From: Coniferiporia sulphurascens | Taxonomy: Eukaryota; Basidiomycota; Agaricomycetes; Hymenochaetales; Hymenochaetaceae | Assembly: GCA_002794785.1 (NCBI GenBank) | Contig: NBBA01000003.1 | Location: forward strand, 1,116,001-1,180,000 | DNA length: 64,000 nt | Direction: 5' to 3' | Shown: positions 13,477 to 23,633 of the stretch, in pieces | How the letters are laid out: every line of letters starts with the position of its first letter | Position numbering within the stretch: the stretch's first letter is position 1 | Notes under the pieces: generated by a model | What the model saw: the letters and a program-made list of their open reading frames with translations, nothing else | The model's database searches: none | What the model was told of the DNA's origin: nothing | Translations under genes and position numbers: made by a program

Positions 13477-14202
13477 ATGCCCAAGCGTGCAAAATCTCCA
13501 GAAGAGGATGTCTCTGCGAACGAAAGCGAGTCGGAAGCAGAGACTACCCCTCCTCCGAAAAAAGCGAAAAAGACCTCTCAGGCAAGTCTTGCGGCGCGTC
13601 CGAGTCGCGTTCACGCTTCGGCAGCGGGCTGACAGAGTTTCAACATAGGCGAAGGCCGTGTCGAAATCCTCGAAATCCTCCAAACAAAAACCTGCCAAGC
13701 CTGATGAAAGCTCGTCCTCCGCTTCCAAGAGCAAGAAAGGCGATGTTGCAAAGGTCAGCCGAGTCGAAATCCATGCGCGCCTAGCATCTAGCTGACACGC
13801 AAACCTCCTTGCAGAATGGTATTTTGACTCACATTTTATGGGAGAAACCTACTCATTATTCCCATAGCTTTTGTGAACACAGAAAGGGAGAAGTTCATCG
13901 ATCTGGGAAGGAAACGGCGTGCTACTGTCCGTAGTTTCAAAGGTGCGGTGGCTTGCCGCATACCTGCTTTTTTCAGTAGCTTAACCTCTCGCAGGTCAAG
14001 TTATGGTAGATATCCGTGAATTTTATGGCGATGAGGATGACCTGAAGCCAGGAAAGAAGGGCATTTCCCTATCTCTTGAGCAGGTAGAAGTGGTTTACCC
14101 TGATCCCTTCATTGTTCATTGTTCACTGACATATTGTCAAAGTGGGAGGAGCTCAAGAGTAATGTATCTGGTATTGATGGTTTCATTGAGAATCTGCAGT
14201 GA
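13477..14202 (+). CDS. SUB1: Transcriptional coactivator SUB1/PC4
   Basis: Single-stranded-DNA-binding coactivator of RNA polymerase II (nuclear). Six exons give 145 residues: 13477-13581, 13649-13753, 13815-13818, 13868-13942, 13995-14083 and 14143-14202; the total of 438 nt is a whole number of codons. The N-terminus is a Ser/Glu-rich then Lys-rich disordered tail (residues 1-70), as in PC4. The C-terminal half is the PC4 fold with EKFIDLGRKRRATVRSFKG, VMVDIREFYGDE, KPGKKGISLSLEQWEELK. Intron 1 is a GC-AG intron (CAG then gcaagt at 13582). Exon 3 is only four bases (AATG) and is needed to keep the frame. It is head-to-head with TOM1 and tail-to-tail with YIF1. Family assignment is very secure; the four-base exon is inferred from frame and splice signals. 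Confidence 0.93.
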
Positions 14203-14352
14203 TTATACGACCATCCCCTATTTTCATCATCCATCCCAAATCCTCCTAGTGACAGTATGCTTGATGATGTAAAATTAAGTCATTTTTTAATCCGCGATCA
14301 CTATCCATAGCATTTCTAGATGCTCGAAGACAATGGCACCTCATGAGGGCTC

Positions 14353-15641
14353 CTAAATACGTACGAGAATGCCCATGTACAAGAACTGTGATAATGCGAT
14401 AGCAAACAAAAACCATACGCGCCTACTACGCTGAGCCGGAGAGAGCGTTCCGACATTCTGTGAAGTGTCTCGTGGATCGGGAAGGACCACATACTTCAGA
14501 GCGCGAAGCTATTTGAAAAGAGGACGTTAGAGATGTGATTTTGGTATACTAAAACTGGACGCACAAGGAAGAAGCCATTTGCACCGAACGAGTATAAAAA
14601 GGCAACCAGGTAAACCGTTCTACTCATATTCAGCAAGCCTACGAGCACAGTCGCGATTACGCTATTGAAAGGACGCCATTAGTCACTGCATCGCACCTTC
14701 GGTTAATCACATAACTTACCCCACGAATTTATACCCCCCGTACGCGACAAGGTCCGTAACCTGACTTGAACCGGATATGTTCAACAAATAGCAGCCAAGC
14801 TTGATGAAACCGAATTCAACAAGAACAACGAAGAGTGCACGTGTAGCCACGCGGCCCAGGACCTCAGGGTGGAATCTATCTTGCAGTCCAGACTGTAGCG
14901 CAGCGAGAAGGATGTACGTCACGAGAGCCATTACTAGTGCAAGTGATTCATACAGAGCAGGACCGTGAAGGATTGCAAGACCATCTTACCAGGTATATAC
15001 ATGTCCGGGCTGTTGGGATCATCTCGAGGCGGTAACCACTGGACTTGGCCATGTTCGCTGGGTCTGTTGGTTCTTGTCCATCCTTTGTGCCTCCAAGGGA
15101 AAAGAATGAGCCGCAGCTTGTGAATGACATAAGAGTTTGAAACGTTGAAATGGTGCTTCAAGAGGGGAACAGGAATATGCGTGCCAAACTGAATGCGGAA
15201 CGAAATAAACATGATGTATTAGAGATACGAAATTGCAACAGTCAGAGAACATACGTTCTTCTGCATGTATTCTTGACCAGCTGCAACTGCGCTCTGGCCG
15301 AGTTGCATTCCAAACTGAGCCGTGGCGGGATTGACGCCCCACTGGGCAAAGTCAATACCCTGCGGCAAGTGCTGGTGCGCCTGGTGCGGCTGGCCAGGCG
15401 TGAATGTCTGGAACTGGGTAGTACCATAGGCAGCGTTATGCATGGGTTGCTGGATCGGCTGGGACTGCGAATAATAATTTGCTGGAGGCACGTTTTGATT
15501 AGATGGGGAGCCTGAAAAGCGCAAGTAGCCCTGTGGAGAATTGGGAGTAGAAGGAGGCTCGGGAATAAAAGCGGGGTGCGTCGGCACTGGGTGCTGGAGC
15601 GGGGGCGGCGAGCGCGACGACGATGAGTACTGTCCAGTCAT
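14353..15641 (-). CDS. YIF1: YIF1 family ER-Golgi membrane protein
   Basis: Multi-pass protein that pairs with Yip1-type proteins in ER-to-Golgi vesicle transport. Exon 1 (15641-15255) encodes a Pro/Ser/Gln/Tyr-rich cytosolic tail and ends with QLGQSAVAAGQEYMQKN. Exon 2 (15188-14990) has the conserved FGTHIPVPLLKHHFNVSNSY and WLPPRDDPNSPDMYIP. Exon 3 (14933-14720) starts VMALVTYILLAALQSGL, the first of several transmembrane helices. The last exons add VIATVLVGLLNMSRTVYLV and the final segment FALIAL-like FLFAIALSQFLYMGILVRI. Four introns were placed; phases agree (1, then 2). Start chosen at the ATG followed by TGQYSSSSRS; an in-frame upstream ATG would only add nine residues and lies in the probable leader. 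It is head-to-head with the methyltransferase gene. Confidence 0.9.
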
Positions 15642-15888
15642 CGCTGTTGACTGCGAACAACAATACAACAGAACAACCTAGAGTGTGACAACTTCGACAA
15701 TTTGCGCAGCAAAATTGACGGCGTTCGCTGTGCAAAACCGCTTGTACATGCGTCAGAGCTACGTGTAACCAGCAAGGGAAGCGCAGTCAAAACATGGCTA
15801 AACAGCCGCGTCGCGGTCGCGTAGAAAAAGCCCGCTCACGACCCGTAATTTTCTACCCTATCTTCCTTACGGTCGCGACGACTGCACG
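15642..15888. promoter_or_regulatory. Head-to-head spacer between YIF1 and the C9-methyltransferase
   Basis: 247 bp separate the two start codons, so both promoters overlap here. The right half is rich in cgcg (about 15,810-15,880) and has pyrimidine patches (ttctaccctatcttcctt) just before the methyltransferase ATG, typical of fungal start regions. No TATA box was seen. Confidence 0.45.
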
Positions 15889-17707
15889 ATGTCGTCCGTA
15901 AGAGTCACCAATTCTCCAGCTATCAAGAATGCCCCGCTCCTAGGTCTCGCCGAGGGGAACGGCTCCTTCAGCAACCTGACACTCGCAGGTCTTGTGCTCG
16001 GCGTCCCCTACTTCCTCAAAAAATGGCTCCCTCTCGTCAGGTACGGCGGGGCGACCACCTACTGGGTCCTCGTTATCCTCTTTGGTTTACCTGTAACTAT
16101 CGGCTACTGGACGTTCATGAGTACTTATGGCAAACGCAAGAACGAGAAGGTCGAGCTTCCCGGGAAGGACATCGAGGAGTACATTGCTATTAAGGACGTG
16201 TCCCTGAAGGTTCACTATGGTGGAAAGGAGAAGATCCCCATGCAGGTTTTCCACGATGCTTACTTTGACGGCAAGGTTGAATTCAAGGGTACGTCGAGCT
16301 TGCTCAGTCCATTCCTTTGATGGTACTGACGTGTCGCGTTAGGCGACGTGCTGGAAATTATGGAGCTTCGTCATGACTGGGCAACCTTCAACTTCACTCC
16401 GGAGCTCTTCAAATATGTTTTCACGCGTCTTATTCCCGATGTCATTTTCCACACACAAAACCAGGACGAGGAACAGGTCCGCGAGCATTACGACCGTAAG
16501 CACATGCTTCTTTTTTTCACGGATGTTATTGCTTAACTTATTATAAACTACAGGCGGTGATGACTTCTATGGCTGGTGAGTAACATGTGTAGTTCGTGCA
16601 AATTTACTTTCTCTGACGTGAAATAAAGGTTCTTGGGCCCGAGGATGATTTATACCTCCGGTGTTATCTTGGATAATGAGAAGAATGAGACACTTGAGGA
16701 ACTTCAGGACAACAAACTCACGCTCGTCTGCAACAAACTCGATCTTAAACCAGAGGACCGTCTGCTCGACATCGGTTGTGGTTGGGGTACCCTTACCACC
16801 TTCGCGGCGAAGAACTTCGGCTGCGACGCTACCGGTATCACTCTCAGTAAGCACCAGACCGCCTTCGGCAACCAGCGCATCAAGGACAATGGTGTCAACC
16901 ACGACAAGGCAAGGATTCTGTGCATGGACTACCGCGAGATTCCGGGAGGCCCTGGCCAGTACACGAAGATTGTTGCGCTCGAGATGGCTGAGGTAAGTCT
17001 ACTCTTGGAAAGTCTGCTTATTGAGACGGAATTCCTTAACGCCGTTATCTTTTAGCACGTTGGTATCCGTCGGTACGGTTCTTTCCTGAGACAGGTCTAC
17101 GATCTCCTCGACGACGGTGGTATCTTCGTCCTCCAAGTTGCTGGTGTCCGTCAATGCTGGCAATATGAGGACCTCATCTGGTGAGTCTCCGCACCCCAAT
17201 CCTTCCACTCCCTGCCTCTCTAACACGCTTTCTCCATAGGGGTCTGTTCATGAACAAGTACATCTTCCCCGGTGCCGACGCGTCCTGCTCCCTCGGATGG
17301 GTCGTCAACCAAGTCGAGTCCGCCGGCTTCGAAGTCAAGAACATCGACGTCCTCGGCGTACACTACTCCGCAACGATCTACCGCTGGTACCAAAACTGGG
17401 TCTCGAACAAGGACAACGTCATCGCCGCCTACGGCGAGCGCTGGTACCGCATCTGGGTGTTCTTCCTCGCGTACTCTACCATCATCTCTCGGTGCGTCCG
17501 ACCTTAGTGTTTGATTAAGGCTTCATCCTCGTGCTCACGGTATCCCCCCTAACCATTTTCATTATTACATCGTTCAGGCAAGGCTCGTTCTCCGTGTTCC
17601 AGCTCACGCTCACTAAGAACCTCAACGCGTTCCACCGCATCGAGGGTGTGCCGAGCCACACGTCGCTTCACGGCATGCAGAAGCGCGACATCTTGTATGT
17701 GTCTTAA
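15889..17707 (+). CDS. Sphingolipid C9-methyltransferase
   Basis: SAM-dependent enzyme that adds the 9-methyl branch to the sphingoid base of fungal glucosylceramides, a lipid modification known in filamentous fungi and basidiomycetes. Seven exons (15889-16288, 16343-16495, 16554-16575, 16629-16992, 17056-17180, 17240-17491, 17578-17707) sum to 1,446 nt, 481 residues. Two N-terminal membrane helices are visible (LAGLVLGVPYFLKKWLPLV and TTYWVLVILFGLPVTIGYW), followed by the cyclopropane-synthase-like domain: MIYTSGVI, motif I LLDIGCGWGTL, ATGITLSKHQ, and ALEMAEHVGIRRY. Exon 3 is only 22 nt. The end, LYVS, follows GMQKRDI as in the family. Introns are 53-86 nt. Family is clear from motif order; substrate is inferred from known homologues. 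Confidence 0.93.
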
Positions 17708-18363
17708 TCCAGCGTCGGCTGCCTTATGTAGCGTCCCTAATTGATCGCGTTCTCAGGCCTGTCGATTAGAGGTGTGACAAAACTAGAGCAGTTCTTGGTT
17801 CTTGGTTTACGCCTATAACCAGATGCTCCCGAATTATACGATTAGCGAATATATTAGCAATAGCCGTTGTTCCAGGGGCGATTTTATACTCTAATCTTTT
17901 GTCCGTTATATGAATGATATAGAATTATACCTCAGAGTCTTAATCATTTTGGAAGCCATTCGGCCCATTCAATAACGTTCGAGCGCGATGTGCGGGTTCA
18001 AATCGGTTCCGCAATAGTCGGGGTGAATTAACAGAGGTAATGCTACATACTATGTAGTTGGCTGGACGGTACAGGAGTCGGCACATTTCGAGTAAGGCTG
18101 ACAGTAATCAAAGCGATGATAAGGAATATTAACATATTGGCTCGAGAGGGGGGAGCTTTAGGGTAAATTATACTGCAGAGGCTGAAATCCAAGGAGAAAA
18201 TAAAGAGAGTGGCGGGATAGAAGTGAAGTGCGGAGTAACAGTAATTGATGCAGGTACGGAATGCGAATGCGATGGTGTTGTAATAATGAGCAACACGGGA
18301 TACAATAACAGGAAAACGATGATAAAAAATGTAATGATTGTGATGCTCGAAGAACTCGAGCCA
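17708..18363. other. Tail-to-tail spacer, no gene seen
   Basis: 656 bp between the stop codons of the C9-methyltransferase (+) and the 787-residue protein (-). It should hold both 3' UTRs. The sequence is AT-richer than its flanks and has no ORF that resembles a protein family. A GGTTCAAATC string near 18,000 resembles a tRNA T-loop but has no supporting stem. Confidence 0.5.
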
Positions 18364-20906
18364 TCAAGACGTTCTGGATTTTGAGTCGGCTGCCGTTTTC
18401 CGGCCAGTCGGTGTCCTCAGGTTCGCTCGAGAGAATAGCTGCCGCAGTCGGACACGGGAGCGCGGCTTAGGCTCCGGGTCGTTCGGCGTGAGGTTCATGA
18501 ACGAGCGAACGTTCCCGCCAGACGCTGTCGACGCTTCATCCGCAGACGCGCTGGTGTCTTTTCCACTGGCACTCCCCAGTGGGGCAGGCTTCTGTCCCGT
18601 GCAGCCCTGAGAGAAAGCACGCGTAAATGGAGGGTAGGTCGCAACTGTGTCTGCTGGCGAAGGCAGGCCGACAACCGCTGATGTTATATTGCTGCTGGAC
18701 TTTATGTGCAAAGCAGGCTTCAACATCAAGGAGGAGGCACTGGCGGTGCGTTGCATGTCCAGACTTCCGGCATCCGGTGTCTGTGCCCGGATTTTGGCGA
18801 AGCTCGTCTGAAGACGATCAAAGGACGTGCTTAAACGCTCAATTCTGTGTTCGATGTCATCTGGGCGTTGCTGGCTCCGTTGAGGGGATGATGTACAAGC
18901 TAGCGTCGTCGGGGACCCTTCCGAATCGTTCTCGTCTTGGCACCCGACGAATGAGCCAGACCGGTCGCGGTCATATGCGTCGAAATAGGCAAACTGCTCG
19001 TGGGGAATAATTTTAAGCCCAATTCCGGGAGCAAAGGCGGAGCTGCCGGTGGAGGTGGAGATCGAAAAAGAAGCCGATGTCGACGAAGAAATCGGACGCT
19101 CGCTCTCGGAGTCCGAGTTGAGAGTCCTCGGGACTAATGGCTGTCGGCTAATTCTCAAGCCAGAGAAAAACTCGTCTTCGTGGTGCATACAGTCTGACGG
19201 GGGCCTGTAATACACGGAGGAGGACCGTTCCAAGTCGCGTACATTTGAAATGTTGTCGGGACACTCGAAATCGACATTCTGTGCACCGAAGGCGTTCATT
19301 GCTTCCGAGCGCAAAGACTTCATTACTTGCGCCATGTTGCCGTAGTCCCCGCCAGCGTCCCGCCATTCCTCGGGATGCACTGAATGCACGTCCACCTCAC
19401 TGTCACTAGGGATATATGCGTACGCATATACTCCGCCGGAGTCCTTGCGGTTCCGTGAGCTTCGCACCATGGGCACATCGTAGTAGCCAAACGTCCCGCG
19501 ATTGACCTGGTCAACGGGAGTCTCGACCTCGTCCTGCCCTATATCTGCTCCAACGGCGCTGTCGGCTTCGTCATCTTGCTCCTGCTCATAGGGCCTCAGC
19601 AGCGACAAAGCGGAGGTTGAGTTAGTTTCCAAAGTCGATGGAGGGGCGTGACTTTCTGTGTCCTCGTCGTCTTCGGAACCGGAGGCAGAGAAGAATTCGT
19701 CATCGTCAAGGTAGGATTCGAGGATTCTGTCGTACAATCCAGAGGGGACTGGGGAACCTCCATTACGAATCGAGTGCAGAGAAAAGCCCCGGCAACCTTT
19801 GCGACGCTGGCGAGCACGATGTCCTGTGGTGTGACGATGAAGAAAAGTCCGGATCGCAACAATTTCCTCGTCTGTCAAAGGGGACAGTCCACTACCACGT
19901 GAGAGCGCCGAATAACTAGAAACATCGTCAGAGTTTGTCGAAAGCTCTTCTGAAAGCCGTAACGGAGTCTGCGGAGGAGACCGTGGAAGAACTCGCGGGG
20001 GTGGTGGCCTAAGGAGAGGAAGCATTAGCGCGAGAAGAAACGTCGCCTGATAGAGGGGATAAGCTCACAAGCCATCGGAAAGGGAGAATGGCGCTGACTC
20101 TTCTGAGGGTGTTAAAAGGGGCGTGATGGAACCGTTTGAATCAGCGGCAAACCAGGGGCTTGGAAGGCCACATCCGTCCAATGAACAGCCAAGACCGCGC
20201 TCACTGACACTTCGCCTGCGCTGACCGCGAGTGGAACTTGAACTGGAGGCCTTTGGCTGGCCAATGGGAAGAAGAGTCAGGTCTCGCCTATTCGTGCGGG
20301 AGGAGCCACAAGATCTCAGGATCAGCTCAGAAGATGGCAGGAGCGGCGTATGAAAAGGATTTGGACCCGCATGCCGAGTAGCATGAGGCAGGGAAGCCGG
20401 GGGAGTTTCAGGGACTGGTGTAAGTAACGGGGTGCAGGGTGTAGAAGGATCGTGGTCTGGAGGGTCGGTGTATAGGTGACGCGGGACAGGCTTGCGTTTC
20501 ACAGAGGAGAAACTTCGAGGGGAATGAATAACAGGACTGGGAAATTGAGAAAAGCATTCTGAAGACATTTTCGGGGTCTCCACCGATCGGGAAGAGAACG
20601 ACGCAGTGCTGGGCGAGGCAATGCTTTAGAAATAGCTCATGTCAGAAATGGGGCATTGACTGGATGAGGGGAAGATCTCACTCGATTATCACGGGAGAAT
20701 AGGGTTCATTGTTATCAATCTCGACCGCCGTTGGAAGGCCCGGAAAGAAAAACGGGCGTTTGCCAAACTTGATACCGGGGGCGCTTTTGGTCCTCCTGTG
20801 CGTTTTTATGAGTGGCTGTCTACATGCAACGGATGCAACTCGGTGTACCTTCTTACAAGACGGGAATCACAAGGGTTGGAAGGGCCGCCCCCGGGGCCAG
20901 CAGCAT
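18364..20906 (-). CDS. Unrecognised 787-residue disordered Ser/Pro-rich protein
   Basis: No family recognised. Four exons (20906-20857, 20795-20682, 20623-20069, 20008-18364) join with consistent phases and total 2,364 nt. The N-terminus reads TKSAPGIKFGKRPFF and PGLPTAVEIDN, then a long low-complexity Ser/Thr/Pro stretch. A better-ordered part reads LSPLTDEEIVAIRTFLHRH and RQRRKGCRGFSLHS, then GLYDRILESYLDDDEFF, an acidic helix. There follow several Ser/Asp/Glu-rich blocks with Tyr residues (YYDVPMV, YAYAYIPSDSE), and a basic C-terminus (RVRLRQLFSRANLR, TPTGRKTAADSKS). No transmembrane segment or signal peptide. The acidic and Arg/Ser patches suggest a regulatory or nuclear scaffold role, but that is a guess. 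The start ATG at 20906 is the first in frame; upstream exons cannot be excluded. Its upstream neighbour has the same orientation only 108 bp away. Confidence 0.75.
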
Positions 20907-21014
20907 CGTTCTCAGAGACGGATAAACCTGAGGATCTGCACATGCAAAAAACGAAGGAAAATGGAGCCAGTCAGGACATGTTCCATCCCACGGTTTAAAA
21001 ATAAAACATAATAA

Positions 21015-21606
21015 TCACAGGTTCGAAGACGATTGTATAAACGGAGCCTTAAAACTGAAAGTCGAGCCTGAGGGCGAGGGCATAGGCGATAGCGGGTATG
21101 GCAGCCTAGGATGTGGAAAATCAAAACTGTCAAGGTGTTGAGGGAGCGAGGGTGGCGAAATGATGGGACGGCCGACTGGGTGGGCAGTCCTAGTTTTCCG
21201 CGGACTCGGATTGAGCGAGTGACTGTTAAAGAATGAAGAGGGCGACGGAGAAAAGTCTGCATCGTTCAGGTCGTGCCGAGACCTGTTTGCCTTTTCCTTG
21301 AGGGACGGGCTAGAGATGGACTTGCGGACGCGTGATTTGCGACCATCTGGAGCGGGTGGCACAGCAGTGCTGGTACTAAAATCGGACGCGCTAAGTGGGC
21401 GGCATATGAGGCATTTGAATAACAAATTACCTTGCTGCAGCTGTGGTGGCGTCATCGTCTGGAGCAGCTCTGGATGGCTGGCCGAAAAGGCCTTTGGTAG
21501 CGTTGACCGCGACATGCCAAAGGGCGAGCGGACGGTGCGCATCGTGCCTATAGGAAGCCCTAGAGGGCTTGTCCACAACGGAGCCGTGCTCACGAGAGGA
21601 CGACAT
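21015..21606 (-). CDS. Unrecognised 183-residue Ser/Pro-rich basic protein
   Basis: Two exons (21606-21431 and 21390-21015) flank a 40-nt intron (donor GTAATT, acceptor TTAG) and total 552 nt. The intron switches reading frame, so an unspliced reading gives a misleading different N-terminus. The protein starts MSSSREHGSVVDKPSRAS, has a short acidic patch (APDDDATTAAA), then a basic segment (GRKSRVRKSISSPSLKEKA) and a long Ser/Pro tail (SPRKTRTAHPVGRPIISPP, PLSPMPSPSGSTFS). Several RxxS and SP sites suggest phosphorylation. No family recognised. The upstream 2 kb is CT-rich on this gene's strand, as in strong fungal promoters. It lies 108 bp upstream of the 787-residue gene on the same strand. 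Confidence 0.6.
21391..21430 (-). other. 40-nt frame-switching intron
   Basis: Bounded by GTAATT and CTTAG. The exon 1 frame stays open from the ATG at 21606 up to the donor, and the exon 2 frame stays open from the acceptor to the stop. Reading through instead needs a non-ATG start or a later internal ATG. At 40 nt it is near the short limit for fungal introns. Confidence 0.55.
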
Positions 21607-23633
21607 TGGCGGAGAAGGATTGCTGGGTAGGACGATGACTAGGAGGAGGAGGAGGAGAGAGAAAGAAAGAGAAAAGGGAGAGAGACGGATGAGGTGGAAA
21701 AGGAAGTCCGGGCAGACTGGAGTTAAATGGCGAATTAAGCTTGAATATTAATAGGGCGGCAGGGTCGACGTGTGCAGGCGGGAGAGGAAAGGATTAATCA
21801 CCGGGAGTCTAGTGTAGACGACGGACACGCAGGCTGATGGGGCGCGTGTGCCGTCGCTGTCGACGACCCGCGGGAAGAAGCGAACGCGAGCGCGTCTGTT
21901 CGCCCGCACGGGTACGGCCTGTCTATTAAAATCTGTCGCATTTCTACGTCCACAGGTGTGTGCCAGTGGCAGGTGGCAGCCGTCCCAGAAGCGCCCGCGG
22001 CGATCCTATTCATTCCCCCATTCAGCCGTGTCGGAGTCTGAAACCCTGGCGGATCCCGCCCCGCACGCTATTTCTGCCACCGGCACCTCCGCCCCGCCCC
22101 CCGGCGTACCCGCGGCATCCCGCGCCAGACAGCCCTCAGTCTGCCTCCTTCTCCGTCACCCGTCCTGCCCGGCGCCCCTCCCACGGCAGTCCCCGCCCCT
22201 CTCTTTACCTTCCACTTAACTCTGTCCTACACCTGGCCTTTTCTTTCCTTTTCTCCTTTGTTTTCCGTCTTGTCAACGGCAATCTGACCGTGACGTCTCT
22301 TTCACCTCCGAGGTCCCGTCGAGTCAATCTGCCACTCGTCTCCGCTTTTCTTCTTCGAAGCACAATATATTGTAATGCCTTCCGACTCCCTGTGGAAAAA
22401 AAAAACCAACATGTGTTCTCATTCCCGTCCCGTTGTCATGCCTCCATCCTAGCCGCTGTCCTTCTCTCTTTCCCTCCCACAGAACCATAGTACCCCGTTC
22501 CAGATCTGTCTTCTCCATCATTCCGAGCGTGCAGCATCTCCATTTCCAATTTCTCCACTAATTAAACAAATCTGCCCAACATCAATTAATCTCTTCTAAG
22601 AGAAGCAAGTCATTCCAGTCAACACCATTGCGCTTAACAACAACTTCCTCTCTTCCCGGCCTTCGTGTCGGAAGCACAGACCGGAACGGCCATTTCCTAT
22701 ACTCTTTTATCCAAAGCAAATCCAAAGTAGACTTAATTAGTCTAATTGGTCTCCTCTTTTTGGTGCTACCCGACTTTTGATTAGTTCTACTCGGCGTGCG
22801 AGCCTGCCCGGCTGCTTGACTACATGCGACAAATTGGCTTGCTGGCAAATACACTACATGGTAAGTACTGCTACTTAAAGAAGGTGAAATATTGGGTCCG
22901 TGTCATTCTTTGGAAAACAGTGATGATGATCAGTAGTGCAGGGGGTTGGAACCAGAGAACGCGAACAGAAGACATGACATGCGACATATTTAATAAAGAG
23001 CGATCAGAAAAATCTCATTTTTGCACAGAAGGATCTTGGGGTGGGGTGGCGAAAAGTGGCCAGGTATGATGTATATGCAACGAATTATAAGACGCGGTCG
23101 GCGGCGACGCTGTAGGTAAATAAAGCGAGATGAAGGCGCGTGGAAAGGGCAATATTCGTGGTCTATAGAACGAGAGCACGGAAAAGGTCAAAGCGATTTC
23201 AAATAGCACAGCAATAACAAAGCGGCGGCACAGAAGACAACAACGTCCATAATCGGAAAGAAATATTGGCCTGATTGATTACGAAGCGCAGAGGGGAAAC
23301 CGATATCAGCGACTGCCTGGGAAAACGCCGAATCTAAAATGGCGAAAAGCGCAGTTGGGCATCTCGTCTGATGCATCTTCGAGAAAGAGCGGGCGATAAA
23401 AGAAACAATACAATGAGCGTGTATACTTCACGGCAACGCGACACCGCCTCGTGGGCTCAAGAAGCCAGTGGCAAGATGACTTTATCCTTCCGGAGTATGA
23501 GAAGTGATAAACCGGTGTCGAGTTCCGCTTGCAGATTAATATTGCAAGCGATGGGCAGCGAATAAGCGAAGTAGCCAGTGAATCGAGCACGCATGGTTCA
23601 CCACGAAAAGGGGAAGAGTGCATCTAGATATAA
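21607..23633. other. 2-kb gene-poor stretch with long pyrimidine/purine tracts
   Basis: No credible gene. From about 21,635 to 21,690 the + strand is almost pure purine (agg and gag repeats), that is a CT tract just upstream of the 183-residue gene's start. From about 22,190 to 22,560 the + strand is strongly pyrimidine-rich (ctttcctttt, ctccttt). Open frames here (such as one at 21,960-22,490) are low-complexity consequences of that bias. The right end must contain the 3' UTR of the Mei2-like gene. Confidence 0.5.

Noticed and set aside
13582..13630. Read-through of SUB1 exon 1 to a stop at about 13630
   Set aside because: Loses the entire PC4 domain; the GC-AG intron gives the conserved protein.
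16289..16320. Apparent early stop in the C9-methyltransferase
   Set aside because: It is within an intron; splicing continues into the conserved domain.
17985..18015. tRNA-like T-loop GGTTCAAATC
   Set aside because: The flanking five bases on each side do not pair, and no anticodon or D arm could be folded upstream.
21960..22490. 176-codon Ser/Pro/Arg frame
   Set aside because: It follows directly from the pyrimidine-rich promoter composition; no conserved block or splice sites.
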